A stretch of 9,144 nucleotides of DNA, taken from positions 1 to 9,144 of the forward strand of contig CAZXGS010000084.1 of assembly GCA_964640525.1 (NCBI GenBank), given 5' to 3'. Every line of letters begins with the position of its first letter. Position 1 is the first letter of the stretch. The notes under the pieces are model-generated. The model searched no databases. It was given only the letters and a program-made list of their open reading frames with translations, and had not been told where the DNA came from. The DNA comes from SZAS-103 sp964640525 (GTDB lineage: Bacteria > Pseudomonadota > Gammaproteobacteria > Xanthomonadales > Xanthomonadaceae). Shown piece after piece: positions 1 through 6,895 of the stretch. The position numbers and the translations under genes are program-made.

Positions 1-424
1 ACAGCTGCATGAAGTTGTTGCTCATCACCAGCATCAGCATGCTGAAGGTGAACAGGCTGATGTAGCTGAAAAAGCGCGTATAGCCGTCGTCGTCGGCCAT
101 GTAGCCGATGGTGTAGATGTGCACCAGCAAGCTGACGAAGCTGACCACCACCATCATCATCGCGGTGAGATGATCGACGAGGAAGCCGACGTGCGCCGAG
201 ATGCCGCCGGCGTCGAAGAAGGTGTAGACGTTGGCGTTGAAGCTCGGCGCGCCGTGCAGCAACTGCCACAGCACCTGCATCGACAGGCCGCAACTGATCG
301 CCACGCCGGCGATGGTGACGGTGTGCGCGCCGGCGCGGCCGATCTTGCCGCCGAAAAAGCCGGCGACGATCGCGCCCAGCAACGGCGCCAGGGCGATGAT
401 GAGCAATGTGGTTTGCGAGATCAC
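1..424 (-). CDS. nuoL: NADH-quinone oxidoreductase subunit L, N-terminal part (cut by window edge)
   Basis: NuoL is the distal, antiporter-like membrane subunit of complex I and one of its proton-pumping units. The visible part encodes 141 residues, beginning (M)ISQTTLLIIALAPLLGAIV, with hydrophobic helices at about 4-24, 31-50, 77-101 and 117-134. The segment FLVDHLTAMMMVVVSFVS (81-98), followed by HIYTIGYM and YTRFFSYISLF, is typical of the NuoL N-terminus. The window ends at NFMQL, just before the place where the family has its GWEGVG motif with the key membrane glutamate, so that residue cannot be checked. I chose the GTG start at 424 because GGAG lies 7 nt upstream. An in-frame ATG at 439 (five codons earlier) is possible but has no clear ribosome site. 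The gene lies 227 nt downstream of nuoK, a gap holding a palindromic repeat. Identity is secure; the exact start is moderately sure. Confidence 0.95.
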   Translation of the reverse strand, partial: MISQTTLLIIALAPLLGAIVAGFFGGKIGRAGAHTVTIAGVAISCGLSMQVLWQLLHGAPSFNANVYTFFDAGGISAHVGFLVDHLTAMMMVVVSFVSLLVHIYTIGYMADDDGYTRFFSYISLFTFSMLMLVMSNNFMQL

Positions 425-431
425 GGTGTCG

Positions 432-435
432 CTCC
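432..435 (-). promoter_or_regulatory. Ribosome binding site that decides the nuoL start
   Basis: On the minus strand, GGAG sits 7 nt before the GTG at 424. The alternative in-frame ATG at 437-439 lies upstream of this site and has only AT/C-rich sequence with no purine-rich motif ahead of it. The GTG is therefore the better start. Confidence 0.6.
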
Positions 436-479
436 GCATTGCGGAAAACGGGGATCGGGAAATGGCGAGCGGGTCACTG

Positions 480-496
480 CGAGCAACTCTTGCTCG
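480..496. repeat. Short perfect inverted repeat beside the REP-type element
   Basis: CGAGCAA, a 3-nt CTC loop and TTGCTCG form perfect 7-bp arms. Its last two bases overlap the outer end of the larger palindromic element at 495-576. It has no T-run, so it does not look like an intrinsic terminator. It may be flanking sequence of the repeat insertion or a small extra hairpin at its base. Function unknown. Confidence 0.5.
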
Positions 497-576
497 TCAT
501 CCCCGCGAAGGCGGGGATCCACTCGTGCCGGGTAGCCTCCTGCGACCCGTGGATTCCCACCTTCGCGGGAATGACG
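495..576. repeat. REP/REPIN-like palindromic repeat pair in the nuoK-nuoL gap
   Basis: Two 27-bp arms in opposite orientation, 495-521 and 550-576, match at 24 of 27 positions. The outer arm begins CGTCATCCCCGCGAAGG and the inner copy reads TGGATTCCCACCTTCGCGGG. Each arm is itself a small palindrome: ATCCCCGC-GAAG-GCGGGGAT at 499-518 is perfect, and 553-572 has one mismatch. The loop between the arms has a further 5-bp stem, CGGGT (529-533) with ACCCG (545-549), so the whole 82 bp can fold into one long hairpin. The GTCATTCCCGCGAA(A/G)GCGGGAATCCA type of repeat is known to be scattered between genes in many proteobacteria; this family link is from memory. The remainder of the 425-651 gap holds only the short inverted repeat at 480-496 and the nuoL ribosome site; I see no promoter, terminator or gene. 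Short ORFs across it are translations of the repeat. Confidence 0.85.
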
Positions 577-651
577 GGCAAAACCCAAGCGCCGGCCATA
601 GGCAGGCGTCGGTACCAGTAACTTGACCATCCCGCGATACATGATCGGCCT

Positions 652-963
652 TCAGCCCTTGAGTTCATCTATTTCCGCGACATTGATGTCGCGACGATTG
701 CGGAACAACGTCACCAGGATGGCCAGACCGATCGCCGATTCGGCAGCTGCGACGGTGAGGATGAAGAACACGAACACTTGCCCGGCGGCATCGCCGAGAA
801 AGCGCGAGAACGCCACGAAGTTCATGTTGACGGCGAGCAGCATCAGCTCGATCGACATCAACAGCACGATCAGGTTCTTGCGGTTGATGACGATGCCGGC
901 GACGCCGATCGCGAACAGGATCGCGCCCAGCACGAGGTAATGATTCAACGTGATCGTGCTCAT
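652..963 (-). CDS. nuoK: NADH-quinone oxidoreductase subunit K
   Basis: NuoK is a small membrane subunit (MrpC/NuoK family) in the proton-channel region of complex I, between the quinone site and the antiporter-like subunits. The product is 103 residues, close to the usual 100-105. It has three membrane helices at about 8-26, 30-52 and 62-86. The two conserved intramembrane glutamates are present: E39 in LLMSIELMLLAVN and E75 in TVAAAESAIGLAI. These match the residues known as E36 and E72 in E. coli, which are needed for proton pumping. The ATG at 963 overlaps the nuoJ stop by 4 nt, and GAGGAG lies 8 nt upstream (972-977), so the start is clear and translation is probably coupled to nuoJ. nuoL follows after a repeat-bearing gap. 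Confidence 0.98.
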   Translation of the reverse strand: MSTITLNHYLVLGAILFAIGVAGIVINRKNLIVLLMSIELMLLAVNMNFVAFSRFLGDAAGQVFVFFILTVAAAESAIGLAILVTLFRNRRDINVAEIDELKG

Positions 964-1601
964 CGGGCGCTCTCCTCGATGGCGGGCTTGTCGACGGCGG
1001 GCTGTTCGGCCGCCATTTTCACCAGGCGCACGCGATCAGCGGCGCGTACGCGCACCTGCTGCGCGGGGTCTTGCGACTTGACGCCGCTGCGCCGGCGCAG
1101 GGTGAGCAGGATCGCCGCCACCACCGCCACCGTCAGGATCAGCGCGGCAACCTCGAACGGCAACGTGTATTGCGAGAACAGCGCCTGCGACAGCCACGCG
1201 GTGTTGTTCGTGCCCGCCTTCGCCGCCGGATCGGCCACCGGGATCACCGCCTGCGCCGGGCCGTGCGCGCGCAGCAGCAACAGCATTTCCACCGCCATCG
1301 CCAGCGCCATCGTCGCACCCACCGGCAGATAGCGGGCAAATCCTTCGCGCAGCTTCTCGGCGTTGAGATCGAGCATCATCACCACGAACAGGAACAGCAC
1401 CATCACCGCGCCGACGTAGACCAGCACCAGCACCAGCCCGAGGAACTCGGCATGCAGCAAGATCCACAGGCAAGCGGCGTTGAAGAAACACAGCACCAGA
1501 CACAACGCGGCGTGCACCGTGTTGCGCACGCTGATCACCGCCAACGCCGACAGCGCGGCGACGGTGGCGAACAGGTAGAAAGCAAGATCGGGGAAGTTCA
1601 T
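960..1601 (-). CDS. nuoJ: NADH-quinone oxidoreductase subunit J
   Basis: NuoJ is a membrane subunit next to NuoK, NuoA and NuoH. Its third helix is known to change shape during the complex I cycle. The product has 213 residues and five predicted helices at about 5-24, 30-48, 53-77, 92-111 and 148-168. The family signature LVYVGAVMVLFLFVVMML (61-78) in helix 3 is intact, preceded by HAEFLGLVLVL (50-60). After the last helix comes a polar, charged tail of about 45 residues (RRRSGVKSQDP to the end). The E. coli protein is about 184 residues, so the tail makes this one longer. The ATG at 1601 is preceded by AGGTGA (1606-1611), which includes the nuoI stop codon; only 4 nt separate nuoI from nuoJ. 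The gene overlaps nuoK by 4 nt. Identity is secure; the tail's function is unknown. Confidence 0.98.
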   Translation of the reverse strand: MNFPDLAFYLFATVAALSALAVISVRNTVHAALCLVLCFFNAACLWILLHAEFLGLVLVLVYVGAVMVLFLFVVMMLDLNAEKLREGFARYLPVGATMALAMAVEMLLLLRAHGPAQAVIPVADPAAKAGTNNTAWLSQALFSQYTLPFEVAALILTVAVVAAILLTLRRRSGVKSQDPAQQVRVRAADRVRLVKMAAEQPAVDKPAIEESAR

Positions 1602-1605
1602 GCGC

Positions 1606-2094
1606 TCACCTGTACGTCGAATCCGCGGCGCGGCGCTCGGCGATTTCCTTCTCGAATCGATCGCCGATCGCCAGCAATTGCGATTTGGTCACGACGTTCT
1701 CGCCGCGCTTTTCGAAATGGTATTCGTGTAGGTGTGTCTCGACGATCGAGTCAACCGGGCAGGATTCTTCGCAGAAGCCGCAATAGATGCACTTGAACAG
1801 ATCGATGTCGTAACGGGTGGTGCGGCGGGTGCCGTCGGCACGCGGCTCCGAATCGATGGTGATCGCCAGCGCCGGACACACCGCTTCGCACAGCTTGCAG
1901 GCGATGCAGCGCTCTTCGCCGTTGGGGTACCGGCGCAGCGCGTGCAGGCCGCGGAAGCGCGGCGACTGCGGGATCTTCTCCATCGGATAGATCATCGTGT
2001 ACTTGGGCTTGAACAAGTACTTGAGGGTCAGCCACATGCCGGCCGCCAGTTCGATCAGCAGCAGGCTGCGCAGATAGGAAACGATGCGGCTCAT
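1606..2094 (-). CDS. nuoI: NADH-quinone oxidoreductase subunit I (2x[4Fe-4S] ferredoxin-like)
   Basis: NuoI holds clusters N6a and N6b and passes electrons from NuoG towards N2 and the quinone. The 162-residue product has two complete CxxCxxCxxxCP motifs: C63, C66, C69, C73 (CIACKLCEAVCP) and C102, C105, C108, C112 (CIYCGFCEESCP). The N-terminal 35 residues (MSRIVSYLRSLLLIELAAGM onward, then LKYLFKPKYT) form the amphipathic and hydrophobic segment that anchors the protein against the membrane arm. The tail, HEYHFEKRGENVVTKSQLL, is typical of the family. I start it at the ATG at 2094, which overlaps the nuoH stop by 4 nt and has GGAGGA 8 nt upstream (2103-2108). The same reading frame stays open far upstream, antiparallel to nothing and within nuoH, but that extension is only an out-of-frame reading of nuoH. 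Confidence 0.98.
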   Translation of the reverse strand: MSRIVSYLRSLLLIELAAGMWLTLKYLFKPKYTMIYPMEKIPQSPRFRGLHALRRYPNGEERCIACKLCEAVCPALAITIDSEPRADGTRRTTRYDIDLFKCIYCGFCEESCPVDSIVETHLHEYHFEKRGENVVTKSQLLAIGDRFEKEIAERRAADSTYR

Positions 2095-3176
2095 GCCTGC
2101 ATTCCTCCGCCGATCACACCGAACCACGCCAGCATCGCGGTGACGAAAATCCAGCCCAGGCTGATCGGGATGAACACCTTCCAGCCCAGGCGCATGATCT
2201 GGTCGTAGCGATAGCGTGGGAAGGTGGCGCGCAGCCAGATGTAGGTGCTGGCGAAGAAGCCCATCTTCAGCAGCAGCCACGGCCAGCCGCCGTTCCAGAT
2301 CCAGTCCACCAGCGGCGAGACGTGCGCGTTCACCATGCCCTGCACCGGGCTCAGCCAGCCGCCGAGGAACAACACCGGCACCAGGAAGCTGATCAGGATC
2401 ATGTTGGCGTATTCGGCGAGGAAGAAGATCGCGAACGCCGAGCCGGAGTATTCGACGTGGAAGCCGGCGACGATCTCCGACTCGCCCTCGGCCATGTCGA
2501 ACGGCGCGCGGTTGGTTTCCGCCACGCCGGAGACGAAGTAGATGATGAACAGTGGCAGCAGCGGCCAGGCGAACCAGTTGGCCGCGCCCCAGTGGCCGGA
2601 CTGGGCGTGGACGATGTCCGACAGGTTCAGGCTGCCGGCGGCGATCAGCACGCCGACCAGCGAGAAGCCCATCGCGATTTCGTAACTGACCATCTGCGCC
2701 GCCGAGCGCATCGCGCCGAGCATCGCGTAGCGCGAGTTCGACGACCAGCCGGCGAGGATGATGCCGTACACGCCCATCGAGGTCATCGACAGCAGGTACA
2801 GCAGGCCGGCATTGGCGTTGGACAGCACCACGCCATCGTCGAACGGCACCACCGCCCACGCCGCCAGCGCCGGTGCCAGCGCCACGATCGGCGCCAGCAG
2901 GAACAACACCTTCTGGGCGTTGGTGGGGATCACCGGCTCCTTGAACAACATCTTGAACACGTCGGCGAACGACTGCAGCAGCCCGCGCAGACCGATGTAG
3001 CTCGGCCCGTGGCGGACGTGCATCCAGCCGATCAGCTTGCGCTCCCACAACACGTAGAACGCGACCGCCACGATCACCGGTACGCAGATGGCGAGGATCT
3101 TCACCAGCGTCCACACCACCAGACCGGCGGTGCCGTAGGCGAGAAACAACTCGCGGATGGGATCGAAGAGCGTCAT
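2091..3176 (-). CDS. nuoH: NADH-quinone oxidoreductase subunit H
   Basis: NuoH is the membrane subunit that joins the two arms of complex I and forms much of the quinone-access chamber. The product has 361 residues and about eight hydrophobic helices. Conserved blocks are visible: ERKLIGWMHVRHGP (45-58), AETNRAPFD (219-227) followed by EGESEIVAG (230-238) in the acidic cytoplasmic loop that links quinone binding to proton movement, and RATFPRYRYDQIMRLGWK (316-333) near the C-terminus. I chose the ATG at 3176, not a longer in-frame reading from 3242. It overlaps the nuoG stop by 4 nt, has AGGTGA 7 nt upstream (3184-3189), and gives the usual N-terminus MTLFDPI. The stop overlaps the nuoI start by 4 nt. 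Nothing looks damaged. Confidence 0.98.
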   Translation of the reverse strand: MTLFDPIRELFLAYGTAGLVVWTLVKILAICVPVIVAVAFYVLWERKLIGWMHVRHGPSYIGLRGLLQSFADVFKMLFKEPVIPTNAQKVLFLLAPIVALAPALAAWAVVPFDDGVVLSNANAGLLYLLSMTSMGVYGIILAGWSSNSRYAMLGAMRSAAQMVSYEIAMGFSLVGVLIAAGSLNLSDIVHAQSGHWGAANWFAWPLLPLFIIYFVSGVAETNRAPFDMAEGESEIVAGFHVEYSGSAFAIFFLAEYANMILISFLVPVLFLGGWLSPVQGMVNAHVSPLVDWIWNGGWPWLLLKMGFFASTYIWLRATFPRYRYDQIMRLGWKVFIPISLGWIFVTAMLAWFGVIGGGMQA

Positions 3177-5449
3177 GCGCGTTTCACCTGCAGCAAGCCA
3201 TGCCCCAGCGGTGCGGTGGCGGCGTGGCAGGACTCGATCCACACCGCGCCGCGCGCCATCTTTGCCGACAGCTCGACCGGCAGCGTGGCTGTGCCATTGC
3301 CGTCGGACACCTTGGCCATCGCGCCGGCGGCAAGCCCGGTCTCGGCGGCATCGGCCGGATGCAAGACCACGCAGGGCGCTTTGGTCTGCGGATGTGCTTG
3401 CAAGGCGGAGGCACGGCGCAGCAGCGCATCGCCGCGGTAGATCGGCGTGGTGAGGATGCGCTCGTGGCCCTCGCCCGCCGCCGGCATCGGCGCGATGCCC
3501 GAGCCGCTGGCGACGGCTGCACCGTCGATGCCCGCGCGCAGTTGTGCGATATCGATGAACTCGAAACCGGCCAGCCCCAGATGCGCGCCGAGCGCACGCA
3601 ACACGCGCCAGCCCGGTCGCGCCTGCCCCGGCAACTTGGCGGCGGCAGCGACGGCTTGTTCGCGACCATCGACGTTGGTGAGGGTGGCGTCGATTTCCGG
3701 AACCATGCCGATCGGCAAAATCACGTCGGCCAGCGCGCGCGTCGACTCGCAGGCGAAGTGGCTGAATGCAACCACCTTGGCCGGCCCCAGCGCCATGCGC
3801 GCGGCGGCGATGTCGGCGAAATCCAGCCCCGGCTCGATGCCATACAGCAGATAGCCCTTGCGCGGTTGCGCCAGCATGGCCCGCGCGTCACGCCCGCCCG
3901 GCAGCACACCGGAACGCGCCAGACCGACGGCGTTGGCACCGAGCGGAATGCAATTCACCTTCGCGTCGCACGCTGCCGCCAGGCCGCGTACGGCGGCACG
4001 GATGCGCGAGGCCTGCGGGTGCGCCTGGGCGATTTCGCCGACGATCAGCACCGCCCGCTGCGCGGTTTCCAGCGCGTCGATCATCTCGTCGTCGCCATCG
4101 GCGATCGCCTGCACGGCGGCGGCGATCTGGCCGGGGCGGACGATGCGCTTGTCGGCCAGCGCATGCAGCAAATCGAAATCGACCGGGTTGATCGCGTAGA
4201 CCTTGGCACCGCGTTTGACCGCAGTGCGGATGCGGTGCGCCAGCAACGGCATCTCGGTGCGTGGATTGCAGCCGATCAGCACGATCGCGTCGGCGTTTTC
4301 GACCTCGGCCACCGGCATCGCGAACGGCTCGGCGACCGGCGCATCGGCAAAATCACGCTGACGCAGGCGGTGGTCGATGTTGCCGCAGCCAAGGCCTGCC
4401 GCCAGCCGTGCCAGCAAGGCGCCTTCCTCGTTCGAGGTGGCCGGATGCACCAGCAGGCCCAGCCCGTCGCCACGATTGGCATTGAGGATTTCCGCCGCGT
4501 GCAGCACGGCGTCGTCCCACGAACATTCGCGCCACACGCCCTCGCCGTCCTTGACCTGCGGCACGCTGGCACGGTCGGCGGCGTAGAGCCCCTGATGCGA
4601 ATAGCGGTCGCGATCGGACAGCCAGCATTCGTTGACCGCGTCGTTGTCGCGCGGCACCGCGCGCAGCACCTCGCCGCGCCGCAGGTGCACGAACAGATTG
4701 GAGCCGAGCGCATCGTGGACCGCGATCGCCTCGCGCGCGATCAATTCCCACGGCCGCGCCCGGAAGCGGAAGACCTTGTTGGTGAGCGCACCGACCGGGC
4801 AGACGTCGATGACATTGCCCGACAGCTCGGTGGTCAGCGGCTTGCCGTCGTAGGTGCCGATCTGCAGGCGATCACCGCGCTCCATGCCGCCCAGCTCGAA
4901 GGTGCTGGCGATTTCCGCGGTGACGCGGATGCAGCGCGTGCAGTGGATGCAGCGGGTCATCTCGGAGGCGACCAGCGGGCCAAAGTCCTCATCGGCGATG
5001 ACGCGCTTGCGCTCGACGAAACGGCTCACCGAGCGCCCGTAGCCGAGCGAGAGATCCTGCAGTTCGCATTCGCCGCCCTGGTCGCAGATCGGGCAATCGA
5101 GCGGATGGTTGATCAGCAGGAATTCCATGCCGTTGCGCTGCGCACTCAAGGCGCGCTGCGAGCGGGTGAACACCTTCATGCCATCGGCCACCGGGGTGGC
5201 GCAGGCCGGCGCCGGCTTGGGCACCATGCGCCCGCCCATTTCCGTCTCGACCATGCACATGCGGCAATTGGCCGCGATCGGCAGCTTGCGGTGATAGCAG
5301 AAACGCGGAATGGCAATCCCGGCCTTGTCGGCGGCCTGGATGATCATCGAGCCTTTCGGCGCGTGCAGGGCGACGCCGTCGATCTCGATGGTGACGTGCC
5401 CCTCAGGCGCGGCTGCGGGCGCAGTGGTGGGGGTGGGTTGTGCGCTCAA
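3173..5449 (-). CDS. nuoG: NADH-quinone oxidoreductase subunit G (75-kDa Fe-S subunit, N7-less type)
   Basis: NuoG carries electrons from NuoF through clusters N1b, N5 and N4 to NuoI. The 758-residue product starts with a Pro/Ala-rich leader (1-17) before the [2Fe-2S] domain with C51, C62, C65 and C83. Next comes the His-Cys motif H115, C119, C122, C128 (NHPLDCPICDQGGEC) for N5. Then C167, C170, C173 (CIHCTRC) and C217 (DVCPVG) bind N4. The region that would hold the extra N7 ligands has no CxxCxxxC; only the lone C275 remains. The rest (about 230 to 758) is the molybdopterin-oxidoreductase-like fold, which carries no cofactor in complex I. The start is a TTG with GGGAG 7 nt upstream; the next in-frame ATG (residue 35) would cut into the [2Fe-2S] domain. 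The stop overlaps nuoH by 4 nt. A 127-nt gap with heptamer repeats separates it from nuoF. Confidence 0.97.
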   Translation of the reverse strand: MSAQPTPTTAPAAAPEGHVTIEIDGVALHAPKGSMIIQAADKAGIAIPRFCYHRKLPIAANCRMCMVETEMGGRMVPKPAPACATPVADGMKVFTRSQRALSAQRNGMEFLLINHPLDCPICDQGGECELQDLSLGYGRSVSRFVERKRVIADEDFGPLVASEMTRCIHCTRCIRVTAEIASTFELGGMERGDRLQIGTYDGKPLTTELSGNVIDVCPVGALTNKVFRFRARPWELIAREAIAVHDALGSNLFVHLRRGEVLRAVPRDNDAVNECWLSDRDRYSHQGLYAADRASVPQVKDGEGVWRECSWDDAVLHAAEILNANRGDGLGLLVHPATSNEEGALLARLAAGLGCGNIDHRLRQRDFADAPVAEPFAMPVAEVENADAIVLIGCNPRTEMPLLAHRIRTAVKRGAKVYAINPVDFDLLHALADKRIVRPGQIAAAVQAIADGDDEMIDALETAQRAVLIVGEIAQAHPQASRIRAAVRGLAAACDAKVNCIPLGANAVGLARSGVLPGGRDARAMLAQPRKGYLLYGIEPGLDFADIAAARMALGPAKVVAFSHFACESTRALADVILPIGMVPEIDATLTNVDGREQAVAAAAKLPGQARPGWRVLRALGAHLGLAGFEFIDIAQLRAGIDGAAVASGSGIAPMPAAGEGHERILTTPIYRGDALLRRASALQAHPQTKAPCVVLHPADAAETGLAAGAMAKVSDGNGTATLPVELSAKMARGAVWIESCHAATAPLGHGLLQVKRA

Positions 5450-5456
5450 TGGATAG

Positions 5457-5461
5457 CTCCC
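5457..5461 (-). promoter_or_regulatory. Ribosome binding site before the nuoG TTG start
   Basis: On the minus strand, GGGAG lies 7 nt before TTG at 5449. No ATG or GTG in the right frame is nearby, so this site is the main support for a TTG start. It begins 9 nt after the end of heptamer repeat block A. Confidence 0.65.
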
Positions 5462-5470
5462 GATGGGGCC

Positions 5471-5555
5471 GGGAATCGGGAATCGTGAATCGTGAATCGG
5501 ACAAGCGAGAGCCTCGGCTCTTTCGATTCCCGATTCCCGATTCCCGATTCACGAT
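5471..5555. repeat. Heptamer inverted-repeat element A in the nuoF-nuoG gap
   Basis: The left arm has four tandem heptamers: GGGAATC, GGGAATC, GTGAATC and GTGAATC (5471-5498). The right arm has four in reverse orientation: GATTCCC three times and GATTCAC once (5525-5552), plus a trailing GAT. Paired in register, the 28-bp arms differ at three positions, all at the second base of a unit. Between them, AGAGC (5508-5512) pairs with GCTCT (5517-5521), giving a nested hairpin at the tip. The element fills most of the 127-nt gap (5450-5576), ending 21 nt from the nuoF stop and 9 nt from the nuoG ribosome site. There is no U-run after the stem on the operon strand, so a plain intrinsic terminator is unlikely. 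I recall similar heptamers between genes in Xanthomonadaceae but cannot verify that here. Confidence 0.85.
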
Positions 5556-5576
5556 CCGCGAACGAAAATTCCACGT

Positions 5577-6890
5577 TCATGCGGCTGCGCCCAATTGCGA
5601 GTCCACCACGGACTTGCCGTTGCGGATATAGAACTCGAACTCGTCCCAGTAATGCCGCAGCATGCCCTGCACCGGCCATGCCGCCGCTTCGCCGAAGGCG
5701 CAGATGGTGTGGCCTTCGATCTGGCCGGCGGCGGCCTTGAGGGTGTGCAGATCCTCGAGGGTGCCACGGCCATCGACGATGCGGGTGAGCATGCGGTGCA
5801 TCCAGCCGGTGCCTTCGCGGCAGGGCGTGCACTGGCCGCAGGACTCGGCATGGTAGAAGCGCGAGATGCGCTGGCAGGCGCGCACCATGCAGGTGGTCTC
5901 GTCCATCACGATGACTGCGCCCGAGCCGAGGCCCGAACCGGCCTTCTGGATGCTGTCGTAATCCATCGTCAGGCCCATCATCGTTTCGCCCGGCAGCACC
6001 GGCATCGACGAGCCTCCGGGGATCACCGCCTTGAGCTTGCGACCCTTGCGCACGCCACCGGCCATTGCCAGCAATTCGGAAAACGGGGTGCCGAGGCGGA
6101 TCTCGAAATTGCCCGGATTGTTGACATGGCCGGACACCGAGAAGATCTTGGCGCCGCCGTTGTTGGGCTTGCCCAGATTCAGAAACCACGCCGCGCCGTT
6201 GCGCATGATCGCCGGCACCGAAGCGAAGGTCTCGGTGTTGTTGATCGTGGTCGGCCGCCCGTACAGACCGAAATTGGCGGGGAATGGCGGCTTGTAGCGC
6301 GGCTGCCCCTTTTTGCCTTCGAGCGATTCCATCAGCGCGGTTTCTTCGCCGCAGATGTAGGCACCGGCACCGAGCGCGGCATACAGGTCGACATCGACGC
6401 CGGCGCCCTGCACGTTCTTGCCCAGCCAGCCATGCGCATAGGCATCGCGCAGCGCCTGCTCGTAGTGCTCGAACGGCTCGTGGTGGAACTCGCCGCGCAG
6501 GTAGTTGTAACCGACCGTGGCGCCGGTGGCGTAGCAGGCGATCGCCATGCCCTCGACCACCGCGTGCGGGTTGAAGCGCAGGATGTCGCGATCCTTGCAG
6601 GTGCCCGGCTCGGATTCGTCGGAATTGCACAGCATGTACTTCTGCACGCCCGCGCCCTTGGGCATGAAGCTCCACTTCAGGCCGGTCGGGAAGCCGGCAC
6701 CACCGCGGCCGCGCAGTCCCGAGGTCTTGACCGTCTCGATGATCTGCTCGGGCGGGGTTTTCTCGCGCAGGATCTTCGCCCACGCCTGATAGCCGCCCTG
6801 CTTGACGTAATTGTCGTAGCTCCAGGGCTGGTCGAAGTGCAACGTCGTGTAGCAGACGTTGTGCTCTTGCGGGGCAGGTCCGTAAGCCAT
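5577..6890 (-). CDS. nuoF: NADH-quinone oxidoreductase subunit F (NADH- and FMN-binding)
   Basis: NuoF is the entry point of complex I: it binds NADH and FMN and holds cluster N3. The 437-residue product has the glycine-rich FMN/NADH motif GLRGRGGAGFPTGLKW (58-73), the second nucleotide motif GAGAYICGEETAL (174-186), and the N3 ligands C351, C354, C357 (ESCGQCTPCREG) with C397 (HTICAFG). Length and order match the family. I use the ATG at 6890, which gives MAYGPAPQEHN; a longer in-frame reading to 7034 is only nuoE read in another frame. The ribosome site is weak (GACGGACA some 10-17 nt upstream), but the start is just 5 nt after the nuoE stop, so translation is probably coupled. nuoG follows after the gap with repeat element A. 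In complex I, NuoF pairs with NuoE. Confidence 0.98.
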   Translation of the reverse strand: MAYGPAPQEHNVCYTTLHFDQPWSYDNYVKQGGYQAWAKILREKTPPEQIIETVKTSGLRGRGGAGFPTGLKWSFMPKGAGVQKYMLCNSDESEPGTCKDRDILRFNPHAVVEGMAIACYATGATVGYNYLRGEFHHEPFEHYEQALRDAYAHGWLGKNVQGAGVDVDLYAALGAGAYICGEETALMESLEGKKGQPRYKPPFPANFGLYGRPTTINNTETFASVPAIMRNGAAWFLNLGKPNNGGAKIFSVSGHVNNPGNFEIRLGTPFSELLAMAGGVRKGRKLKAVIPGGSSMPVLPGETMMGLTMDYDSIQKAGSGLGSGAVIVMDETTCMVRACQRISRFYHAESCGQCTPCREGTGWMHRMLTRIVDGRGTLEDLHTLKAAAGQIEGHTICAFGEAAAWPVQGMLRHYWDEFEFYIRNGKSVVDSQLGAAA

Positions 6891-6895
6891 GATCG

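Noticed and set aside
447..460. GGGATCGGGAA near the nuoL start, resembling a heptamer unit
   Set aside because: It is a single degenerate unit without a partner, so a chance match is as likely.
421..668. Small open frames (64-73 residues, both strands) in the nuoK-nuoL gap, with segments such as VIPAKAGIH and WIPAFAGMT
   Set aside because: These are translations of the REP-type palindrome. The same peptide strings appear wherever this repeat is translated and do not indicate a gene.
1606..3114. Apparent 502-residue minus-strand protein with NuoI at its C-terminus, which could be read as a fusion
   Set aside because: The first 340 residues are nuoH read in the wrong frame. The true nuoI start is the ATG at 2094, with its own ribosome site and a 4-nt overlap with nuoH.
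3200..5488. 762-residue plus-strand open frame covering all of nuoG on the opposite strand
   Set aside because: It is an antisense shadow of a GC-rich gene: its product is Arg/His/Asp/Ala-rich with no recognisable domain, and the minus-strand frame has all the NuoG cofactor motifs. Long antisense open frames are expected at this GC content.
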